DNA of 64,000 nt from Punica granatum (taxonomy: Eukaryota > Streptophyta > Magnoliopsida > Myrtales > Lythraceae), in NCBI RefSeq assembly GCF_007655135.1, contig NC_045127.1, forward strand, positions 27,756,199 to 27,820,198, given 5' to 3'. Of the stretch, positions 55,247 to 64,000 are shown in pieces. Within the stretch, counting starts at the first letter, position 1. Every line of letters begins with the position of its first letter. A program made the translations under genes and the position numbers. The notes beneath the pieces were generated by a model that saw nothing but the letters and a program-made list of their open reading frames with translations, did no database searches and was not told where the DNA came from.

Positions 55247-57518
55247 CTCGAAATTATTTACCTGATATCGGAAAAATGCATGGATATTGGACTCACATAG
55301 AATCCTCGGGTTCCCAAGTGGCTTCTTCTATCGAATGACTCTTCCACAACACCTTTACTAACGGAATTCTCTTAGTTCGAAGGACCCGCTCTTTCCTATC
55401 TAAGATCTCCACTGGCTCTTCCTCATATGTCAAGTCTTCATTTAGCTCCACCGGTTGATAACTCAGAACATGAGATGGATCTGGTATATACTTACGCAAC
55501 ATTGACACATGAAACACGTTATGAATACGGGACAGCTCAGGGGGTAGAGCCAACCGGTATGCCACCTTCCCAATGCGCTCCAGAATCTCGTATGGCCCGA
55601 TATATCTGGGTCTAAGCTTTCCTTTCTTGCCAAATCTCATAATACCCTTCCACGGTGATACTTTTAAGAAAACTCGATCCCCTTGCTGAAACTCGAGGTT
55701 CTTTCTTCGTTTATCCGCATAATTCTTTTGTCGCCCTTGAGCGGTCTTTAATCTCTCCATGATAACCTTGACCTTTTCAGCTGTTAAGTCGACTATTTCC
55801 GGTCCAGTTAATTGCCTCTCTCCAACTTCATTCCAACACAAAGGTGTTCGACAAGCCCGACCATAAAGCGACTCGTAAGGGGCCATTCCAATACTAGATT
55901 GGTAACTATTATTATAGGCAAATTCCATCAAAGGAAGGTAGTCATCCCAGCTACCTTGAAATTCTATGATACACGCTCTTAACATATCCTCCAATGTCTG
56001 AATGGTCCTTTCACTCTGCCCGTCTGATTCGAGATGAAAAGCAGTGGTCAAATTCAGCTTTGTGCCCAGAGCAGTAACAAAACTATTCCAGTACTTGGAA
56101 GTAAAATAGGAGCCTATGTCTGATACTATAGATACCGGCACACCGTGCAACCTCACAATCTCTTTAATGAACAACTGCGCCAATTGGTCTGCACCAAACG
56201 TCGTTTTAACTGGTAGAAAGTGAGCGGACTTAGTTAGCCTATCAACTATCTCCCATATAGAATCACGCCCTCTTCGTGTTCGTGGAAGTCCCGAGACAAA
56301 ATCCATGGTGATCTTCTCCCATTTCCATTCAGGTACCGGAAGAGGTTGTAATAACTCGGATGGGTGTTGATGTTCTGCTTTAACCTGCTGACATACTAGA
56401 CACTTAGCAACAAATTCAGCTATCTCCTTTTTCATGTTATACCACCAATAACTTCTCTTCAAATTATAATACATCTTAGTGCTTCCGGGGTGCATCGCAT
56501 ATGGTGAGCTATGAGCCTGTGCAAGAATCTCTCTCTTTATTTCAATGTCGTCAGGTACACAGATTCGATTCCCGAACATAAGTGTGTCATCCTCTTTCAA
56601 AAGAAATTCAAACTTCTTGCCTTCCTTTACTCTGCCTTCCTTAATCTTGATTTTCATCTCTACCAAAAATGGATCTACTTGTTGCGCTTCTCGAATTCGA
56701 TCAATTAGCACTGGCTTCACATCATAAATAGCCATCAATGTTCCAGAACTGGTCGCCTCTAGTTTAACTTCCAATGACCTAAATTCATTAATTAGTGTGT
56801 CGTGAACACTCCACATGCATCTTGCTGCTGATTTCCTACTCAATGCATCTGCCACGACATTTGCTTTCCCTGGATGATAGTTGATCGTGCAATCATAATC
56901 TTTAATTAATTCCATCCATCTCCTCTGTCTTAAGTTGAGTTCTTTCTGAGTGAACAAATATTTCAAACTCTTGTGGTCTGTATAAATCTCACATCTTGCT
57001 CCATACAGGTAATGTCTCCAAAGTTTGAGAGCGAATACCACAGCTGCCAATTCAAGATCATGCGTCGGGTAATTCTTCTCATGATTCCTTAGTTGCCGAG
57101 ATGCATAAGTCACCACTCTTCCATTTTGCATTAACACGCAGCCTAAGCCTTGATGGGATGCATCACTATATATCACAAACCCCTCATCAGTGGATGGAAT
57201 AACAAGCACTGGGGCAGTGGTCAATCTCTTCTTTAACTCCTGAAAACTTTGCTCACACTCATCGGTCCATTCAAACTTCACACTCTTCTGCGTTAATCGA
57301 GTCAGGGGAGCAGCAATAAGGGAGAATCCTTCAACAAATCTTCGATAATAACCCGCTAATCCTTGGAAACTCCTCACCTCTGTTACACTTGTAGGACGAT
57401 TCCAATTTAAGATAGCTTCAATCTTTGTGGGGTCCACTGATACACCATCACCTGAAATCACATGCTCGAGGAATCCCACCCGATCTAACCAAAAACTCGC
57501 ATTTGCTAAACTTAGCAT
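55247..57518 (-). pseudogene. pol: D2 RNase H, integrase and chromodomain
   Basis: One open frame of 741 codons (to 55,293). RNase H: YSDASHQG (Asp 119), HDLELAA (Glu 156), YTDHKSL (Asp 181). Integrase zinc domain: His 336, His 343, Cys 373, Cys 376; core Asp 406 (ITMDF), Asp 467 (IVSDIGSYF) and Glu 503 (GQSERTIQ), D-35-E. The residue after Asp 467 is isoleucine where D1 has arginine. C-terminal chromodomain: [16 protein letters not shown] to [10 protein letters not shown], then a premature TGA (CGA in D1) removes about a dozen residues. The chromodomain is thought to direct integration to heterochromatin. Confidence 0.92.
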
Positions 57519-58167
57519 AAAGTTTTCTTTCTCTCAAAATCTGCAACACTACTGGGAGATGTCCTTCATGCTCATTCTGGTTCCTCGAGTATACCAGTAT
57601 ATCATCGATGAAAACCACCACAAACTGATCAAGATATGGCTGGAAGACTCTATTCATTAAATCCATAAAAGCTGCTGGAGCACTTGTTAACCCAAAAGGC
57701 ATCACAAGGAATTCATAATGTCCATACCGAGTGCGAAAAGCAGTCTTGGGCACATCAGAGTCCTTGATCTTCAGCTGGTGGTATCCTGATTTAAGATCGA
57801 TCTTCGAGAAGACGGTAGCACCTCGGAGTTGATCAAACAAGTCATCTATCCTAGGTAAAGGATATTTATTGCGCACCGTTACCCGATTCAGCTGTCGATA
57901 ATCTATACATAATCTGAGTGAGCCATCCTTCTTCTTCACAAACACAACTGGAGCACCCCAAGGAGACACACTAGGCCTGATAAATCCTTTTTCTAATAAT
58001 TCTTGTAGCTGGACTTTCAATTCCTTGAGCTCTGTTGGGGCCATACGATACGGTGCACGAGAAAAGGGGGCAGTACCGGGCTCTAACTCTATAGTAAATT
58101 CAATATCTCTATCGGGAGGAAGGCCAGGTAAGTCATCAGGAAAAACATCTAGGAACTGGCAGACCAC
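57448..58167 (-). pseudogene. pol: D2 reverse transcriptase
   Basis: Open frame: [48 protein letters not shown] (aspartate present), [12 protein letters not shown] and [13 protein letters not shown]. The catalytic residues are all kept. Frameshifts near 58,165 and 57,520 separate it from protease upstream and RNase H downstream. Confidence 0.9.
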
Positions 58168-58712
58168 TGAATTTCACTAAGTTCTGGTGAGTGGGTCTCG
58201 GTACCAACTACATGTGCCAAATATCCTTCACACCCCATTTTTAAAAGTTTCGTCGCCTCGAGGGATGATATAACATTGAATGGAACACCCAACTGATCTC
58301 CATGAAACTTAAATTCAGGCTCATTCGGTATTCTAAAGATAACCTCCTTCTTGTAACACTCCACCGAAGCATGGTGAGAAGCAAGCCAATCCATCCCGAG
58401 GATAACATCAAAATCCCAAATACTTAAGGGTATTAAATCTACTAACATTTTCTTATCCCCTAACTGTAGCCTACAACTGCGATACATTTCCCCAACTACC
58501 ATACTTTCCTCGGTCGGTGTAGCTATGGACATACGACTATCTAATAACTCTCATGGTCTATCAGAATGCATGGCATATGACAATGAGATATATGAATGAG
58601 TGGACCCTGGGTCTATAAGTACATGAGCAGGTTTATTAAAGAGATTTAACGTACCCGTCACAACAGTAGGAGTAGCTTCTGCATCCCGCTTCGTTAAGGT
58701 GAATACTCTACC
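58149..58712 (-). pseudogene. pol: D2 protease
   Basis: Begins after a TAG at 58,713 with GRVFTLTKRDAEATP, then the active-site motif LIDPGSTHSYIS, intact here, a TGA for arginine near 58,554, and continues to [20 protein letters not shown]. It ends at the frameshift in front of RT. Confidence 0.85.
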
Positions 58713-60037
58713 CTACGTCATTGGTCTATTTGCCTGGCCTGCTGAGCTCACCATCGATCCACCCCCTCTGCTTTGCACACTCTTATTACTACTCATCTGC
58801 CCACGGCCTCTAACCACCGATGGCCTATTGCCCACACTAGCACTGCTAGATGCCGCAACTATAGGTTGCTTACAATTCTTTTGTACATGTCCCTTCATGC
58901 CACATCTAAAACAAGTAACCCCTTCACTCCTTAATTGTGGGCAATTGTTTCTTAAGTGATCACGACGTCCACAATGAAAACAACTCCCAGACTGCACTTG
59001 ACAAGCACCGGAATGAAATCGACCACAATTTTGACAATTTTGACGCCTTGGAAAGTTAGTTCCCCCATAACTCCGCCACTCTGACTTCTCATGCCCTTAT
59101 CTTCATGAGACCATTGCGGAAACTGCTGATATGTTGATTTCCCTCTATTGAAGCAATACATAAACCCACCTCTTTTTGGGGGTCGGGTGGAACTAAGCCG
59201 AGTTCTACTTTGTTCCCTCTGAAGAACTTCCTCTCATAAGTCCTCCTCAGCAATGATGGCTTTATTATACAGATCTGAAAATAATGGGATCTCCAGATCG
59301 GAAACGCGCGACCTAATATTGAGGTTCAATCCATCCAAGAACCTACTGCATTTGGAAGTTTCATCACTTACCAATGTCGGGGCAAAACGTGACAACTTTG
59401 TGAATTTTACTTCATATTCAGCTACGCTGAGGTCCCCTTGCTTCAAATTCAAAAATTCCCTCTCCTTGGCGTGCCGAAACGAGGCTGGAAAGTAGTTGTT
59501 ATAAAATGCTTGCGTAAACTCAGCCCAAGTGATAACGTGTGAGGAGTTCGGGTCCAGTCGTCTCTGAGTAGCCTCTCACCAGTACTGAGCATCCCCTTCT
59601 AGCATGAATGTTGCGAGTGCCACACGTTGGGTGTCTGAAACCTCCATGATTGAAAAAATTCTTTCCATTCCAGCTATCCAATTCTCCGCTTCTATAGGAT
59701 CAACACTTCCCAAAAAACTAGATGGACCATATTTCCTAAACCTTTCATATGGCGTCAATTGTTGCTCCATGTGAGATGTGGATGCACTTGGCTGTGCGGC
59801 TTGCCTCTGAAAAAAAGCCGTTTGTTGCTCGATTAACTGCGCCTGCTGCTCAACCAGACGAGTCATCGCTGCTATTGTTTGGTGGGTTGGTGGATCTTGA
59901 TCCCTGGGAGCCTCAGCAGCCTCTTGAGGAGCTTGAGACACTTGATCTTCTGTCATAGGCTCAAGTGTGTCCTGATCGGCTAAATTCTCGGCTGTGCGGT
60001 ACCTACGTCGACCCCGCCACCCACGTTTGGGTCCCAT
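58713..60037 (-). pseudogene. gag: D2 gag
   Basis: ATG at 60,037 (MGPKRGWRGRRRYRTAE), about 140 bases after the primer site. A glutamine-rich segment (LVEQQAQLIEQQTAFFQRQ) leads to the capsid domain (YGPSSFLGSVDPIEAENWIA). TGA replaces tryptophan at GDAQYW (59,576), another TGA follows LYNKAIIAEEDL, and a frameshift lies near 59,085. Two zinc knuckles follow: CFHCGRRDHLRNNC and CFRCGMKGHVQKNC, as usual for Tekay/Del gag. Confidence 0.9.
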
Positions 60038-60175
60038 TGCTAATTTCCTAAGGAATACACAAGTTAATCAAGCATTTAACAAACACAATTATAAGATATA
60101 TCCCGTCTTGGGGCCGCAACTAATCAAAAGGAACGGGGATCAGGAGCACTAAGTCTACAGAATCCTATAACCTAG

Positions 60176-60187
60176 GCTCTGATACCA
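60176..60187 (-). other. D2 primer binding site
   Basis: The minus strand reads TGGTATCAGAGC, four bases from the 5' LTR. It shows that 60,192-62,610 is the 5' LTR. Confidence 0.92.
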
Positions 60188-60191
60188 AAAA

Positions 60192-62212
60192 TGTCACGAC
60201 CCGAAACATATAGCAGAGTTTCCTCTCTATTCCTTAATATCCATTGTCATTTACGCAACTCATTTATGTATAATCTCTTTCCATAACTCCCAACACATTA
60301 AACCAACCCAGCAAGCTCTATACACACATATAACTACCTAACTAATTCTGATATATGCATAAAACGCTCAAGAGAGTACTCAGTCGCAACCATCTCACAA
60401 CACAACTAAACGAAAGTTTTAGGTCGTAACATAACTATAACATTTTACAAGAACTTACTACCTATTCTATGGGTTGGCCTACTTGCCAAAAATCCTTCGC
60501 GTTGATCCCCGTTATCCAAAAGTCCTCCTATGCGGCTAGTCTAGCTTCTAGCTCATCTGGAAAAATGTATGCAGGGGGTGAGCTGCATCTCATTGAGTAC
60601 AATATTCCAACGTAAAATGAACTAATATGTTAACATCACAATTCACCACAATCAATCATATATCTATTTATGTACATATTCCACCAGATATAGAATCCAA
60701 TACCAAGAACATACTTTCACACAACTCATATGGCAACCAAATCCAAACAACAATAATATAGCCATGGGGTCGGATTGCCTTGCAACAAGTTCTGACGGTA
60801 CTGTGACCCCGCATACCTCAAAGAAATTATATATTCATTCACATATCATATCTCATCAGCGGGGGCCGCCTATTAACCTCTGGCGGTAAGAGTTGACCTT
60901 CATTTATATTCCGCCGGTCCAGCGGCTGATCATGCCCCTACTTATATTCCGCCGGGTCCAGCGGCCGATCAGGGCCCTATTTGTATTCCGCCAGGTCCAG
61001 CGGCCGATCAAGTCCCTATTTATATTCCGCCGGGTTCGGCGGCCGATCAGGCCCCTATTTGTAGTCCGCCGGGTCCAGCGGCCGATCAAGTCCCTCTTTA
61101 TATTCCGCCAGGTTCGGCGGCCGATCAGGCTCCTTTTATAATCCGCCGGGTCCAGCGGTCCCATGGCTATAGCCCAACAATCACAATCATACTCAACATG
61201 CACATCAACTATGTTCCGCAATCATTCAGCCACGATCACCTCTATAACCATACATATATATATATATATATATTATCATTTTACGATGGAAGAAAGTACT
61301 CACGAAGACCCCTGAAATGTCAACTTAATGAGTTGAGCCTTCTGGAGGTATAACCTCAGTCTCCCCAGCCCCTATTCAGTTCAAGCACAAAGATTAGATA
61401 ATATACTAAATAAGTGTAAAAATATGCATCAATTTATCTCCCGTGCTATTTCCTGAATGTAGCTATAATATAAGATGTTTATAATTAACAAATGCTTCTT
61501 CCCTATTCCTTTCGGTTCCTGACTAACTCTCTAAATAGGTAACGATGCAAAATGATATACACGTTTATTCCTCTAATTATATCAACTTAGGATTCGTTGC
61601 AATATATATCAACTGGATGACCAATTTGATCAGCCAAATTCAAGAAGAGTGCAAGGAATTCTAAGTACTTCTTTGGTTCCAAAATACAAATAAACAAGAG
61701 CTTATTCAATCAATCCATCACATGATATCATTATAATGCATGATAAATTCTCAAATCATATCCCTTCTCTAAGCCATAGTCAGCTCAAAAAGCAAAATAT
61801 ATGCATATATATACATATGTACACACACTTGTCTACATCTATATATGTATATATAGATTTTCAGAAGGGCATAGCTATGTGTATTAGAAACCTCCTAACT
61901 CAACTGAGAAATTTGCCCCCTGCCTTACAACTGAATTATTAAGCTTATATAAGTGACCAACTCATTCCAAAACAACATGAGATTAACTCCAAATATGTCC
62001 AATTCAACCTATATCAGCTAGGAAAGCTAACCAAATTCCCGTAAACTAACCTTTTGAAACTTGATCAGCTAAGATGGATGCAAGAAGAGCCAGAAACTAT
62101 GTACAACATAGTAAATATGAATGTTTAAATCATAGATAATCAACTTACTAATCAATACTCCAAACTTAGTCTTCTTCCTCTTCTTCTCCAAGAATTTTCT
62201 CAACTCAGTTCA

Positions 62213-62251
<39 letters not shown>

Positions 62252-62610
62252 GTTCATTTTCGTTTTCTCTCAGCTAGGGATAGAGCAAGGGAGGGTATGG
62301 CTTAAATAAGGAAGAAAAGAAGAAAAAAAAGGTGGTCAAAGATGGTCAAAGGCGGTGGGAAGAAAAGGGCTGCTGAAGAGGAGACCACTTGGCCCATTCT
62401 ACACTCATCTCTATCTGACTTCTCACTTTTACGTTTTTTTTTTCATATAGATAAAGATCCAGCCTCAAGTTGTGGTATATTATATACGTTTAAAGATCCA
62501 GCCACAAATTATGGTATATTATATACATGTATGTTATGTAACCATGCATGTGCATATGAATATGTATATCTGTGCCTATATATGTGCATTTGGTAAAGAC
62601 CGGTCTCACA
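60192..62610 (-). repeat. D2 5' LTR
   Basis: 2,419 bp, TGTCACGACC...GGTCTCACA, with 39-bp repeats at 60,900-61,163, an AT run near 61,253-61,272, a CT run (62,215-62,246) and the TTATTTAAG promoter-like box (62,301-62,310) whose transcript leader would contain the CT run as (AG)n. Confidence 0.95.
60900..61163. repeat. 39-bp tandem repeats in the D2 5' LTR
   Basis: Same array and about the same copy number as the 3' LTR of D2, with scattered substitutions. Confidence 0.85.
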
Positions 62611-63243
62611 ACGTCTCAATGGACTCCACCCATCGTGCATGTCTTTTGTTTAGCTTGTATTGACCCTTCAAGTGTTTCAAGGACTCATGATTGGCGTGAA
62701 TCACGAACTCCTTAGGCCATAGGTGCCACGTCTCTAAAGCTCGAACCAATGCATACAACTCCTTATCATAAGTTGGGTAGTTTAAGGCTGCCCCGCTTAG
62801 TTTTTCGCTGAAGTAAGCAATTGGTTGTCCTTCCTGCATAAGAACTACACCTATACTAATACCTGAAGCATCACATTCAATCTCAAAAGTCTTTGAGAAA
62901 TTAGGTAATAAAGGAGCGTTGTCAACTTCTCTAAACCGCCCTGCACGTCTCCTATTACTAACAACCGAATCTTGATAATCTTCTTCAACAAAACCAGCCC
63001 CATAATTCTCTTCATCTTCAACCCTTACTTCCCTCGATTGAACTGTTTCCCTCCTATGCACATTAGGAGCGTTTCATGGCTGCTCCACAAGTGTGTTCTC
63101 CATTTGATATATCCATTCATGAACCTGCTCCAACTCCAACCTCATCACACGCCTCATCTCACTCATCATAACCTCCATAAGTACTTTCAGATAAGCCAAT
63201 TCCGTAGTATCTTCGAAAATACTCTTAGCACTGTTGTGAGACA
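62611..63243 (-). pseudogene. C gag start fused to RNase H by internal deletion
   Basis: From 63,243: MSHNSAKSIFEDTTELAYLK, a gag N-terminus, a TGA after LVEQP, then [18 protein letters not shown]. Near 62,918 it changes directly to RNase H ([19 protein letters not shown], then [19 protein letters not shown]). All of gag's capsid, protease and RT are missing. In RNase H the third acidic residue is lost ([15 protein letters not shown]; family form HTDHES) and two residues are deleted after ETW. D2 is inserted after [10 protein letters not shown]. Confidence 0.85.
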
Positions 63244-63898
63244 TGAATGCTGCAAAATAAAGTTAGAAAGAAAGGACCTCACAATTCCTTCCTTACGTGT
63301 TCACACTCAAGAATGTGAATCACTCTACACTCGTGTTTTCACTCAAAAACATACGTGGCTTTTTAACCCTCTAATGTTCTCACCACTCTTACCTTTTTCC
63401 ACTCGATAATTCTCTCTTTAGTTCTTTTGGAACTAAGCAAATAATACTCCAAAATTTCCAACAACAATTCACCAAGAACTCATCAAGGAAAATTAATTGT
63501 CAAAGGAAATTTAAGGAAGAAATGAAATAAGAGAAAGGGCAACTAGTATGAAGGATGAAATATATCAAAATGTTATATGGAGGATAATATAGGGAATGAA
63601 ATACGGAAGAAAGGATATTATGTAATTCTGGGAGTAAAATCAATGTGGATCAGCTAGAAAGGAAAATAATAACTTTAGAATGGTCTTATGTAAAGAATTT
63701 GGATCAAATTGACAATGACAACTTCTTTCTTTTCTTTTTCTTTTTTTTTCAATTCAATTCTTTTTTTTTTTTGCCGAATTTTGTTTTGTTTTGTTTTTTT
63801 TCCTGACTAACAACAATCCAGAAAGAACAAACTTGACGAAACAAAACTCGGCAAATTGAAATGAAAAGGATAGCTTAAACTTGATTTGGAGCCTAAAA
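63244..63898 (-). other. C 5' untranslated region
   Basis: No open frame of interest. Homopolymer T and A runs near 63,720-63,800. It separates the primer site from the gag ATG. Confidence 0.6.
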
Positions 63899-63909
63899 CT
63901 CTGATACCA
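63899..63909 (-). other. C primer binding site
   Basis: The minus strand reads tggtatcagag, followed by t instead of c. Two bases from the LTR start. Confidence 0.85.
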
Positions 63910-63911
63910 AA

Positions 63912-64000
63912 TGATGCGATTCCCGCCAAGAATGACGAGACCCAACAACAAAAGGATCCCAAGATCGTTCTATAATCAGAATTGATTGACAAACCTTCGA
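63912..64000 (-). repeat. C 5' LTR, first 89 bases
   Basis: tgatgcgattcccgcc and following bases repeat the sequence at 11,005-11,093 with four differences. The LTR continues beyond the window. Confidence 0.9.

Larger units (their letters stand above)
52786..62610 (-). mobile_element. D2: nearly complete Tekay/Del-type chromovirus
   Basis: 9.8 kb with both LTRs, primer site, gag, protease, RT, RNase H, integrase, chromodomain and polypurine tract. Perfect TSD acgtc (52,781-52,785; 62,611-62,615). Inserted in RNase H of C. The two LTRs (2,434 and 2,419 bp) differ at few positions by eye, so it is one of the younger insertions, yet it has several stops and frameshifts. Confidence 0.95.
11005..64000 (-). 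mobile_element. Element C: Ty3/Gypsy element interrupted by A2 and D2
   Basis: One minus-strand element extends across most of the window. Its pieces in transcript order are: 5' LTR from 63,912 outward, primer site, gag start and fused RNase H (63,243-62,611), RNase H/integrase (52,785-51,993), integrase end (12,348-11,723) and 3' LTR (11,570-11,005). Codons continue across both insertions ([10 protein letters not shown] to [10 protein letters not shown] across D2; DG...VVNR to TLSTLLR across A2). It lacks most of gag, protease and RT. Its right end lies outside the window. Confidence 0.85.

Overview
This window is nuclear plant DNA, almost certainly from an angiosperm. It is dominated by Ty3/Gypsy LTR retrotransposons with initiator-Met or Tat/Ogre-type primer sites, and it has MITE-like elements, AT microsatellites, plant-style introns and a piece of a plant 25S rRNA gene. 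No bacterial or organellar genes, CRISPR arrays or tRNA genes were seen. I cannot name the species.

Host-like DNA occupies about 1-10,700. On the minus strand, the 3' exons of an unidentified gene are split by a retrotransposon (last exon 1102-1277; an 85-nt exon cut into 1376-1413 and 7435-7486). Remnants of a GT31 beta-1,3-galactosyltransferase-like pseudogene lie at 9658-10053. The inserted element A1 (1414-7434, +) carries a reversed, truncated relative A3 (3769-7390, -) in its 3' LTR.

From 10,858 to the right edge the window is one nest of insertions, read from target-site duplications (TSDs) and from genes that resume after each insertion. An LTR of family B (10,858-11,004) is interrupted by element C (minus, 11,005 to beyond 64,000). 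C is interrupted in integrase by A2 (+, 12,349-51,992, TSD CCTAT) and in RNase H by D2 (minus, 52,786-62,610, TSD ACGTC). A2, a short element with gag but no pol, is interrupted three times by family B: 14,232-28,350, 28,512-45,804 (TSD GTATG) and 46,467-51,011. These B copies contain a solo D LTR (14,872-18,136, TSD AATAC), a MITE (18,225-18,542) and a truncated D element (31,691-37,906).

Families: A and C are Ty3/Gypsy elements of a chromovirus-like (CRM/Reina-type) lineage. D is a Tekay/Del-type chromovirus with gag, protease, RT, RNase H, integrase and chromodomain. B is a large apparently non-coding element with LTRs of about 4.5 kb, a Tat/Ogre-type primer site and a tandem-repeat 3' UTR. 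All coding copies carry stops or frameshifts, so nothing here looks autonomous. D2 is the most complete and its LTRs are very alike.

The most unusual part is 28.5-45.8 kb. Two B LTRs face each other as a palindrome with arms of about 1.84 kb around a 64-bp spacer. Beside it, the 3' end of a 25S rRNA gene plus about 1.3 kb of probable rDNA intergenic spacer is fused to the broken gag end of a D element.
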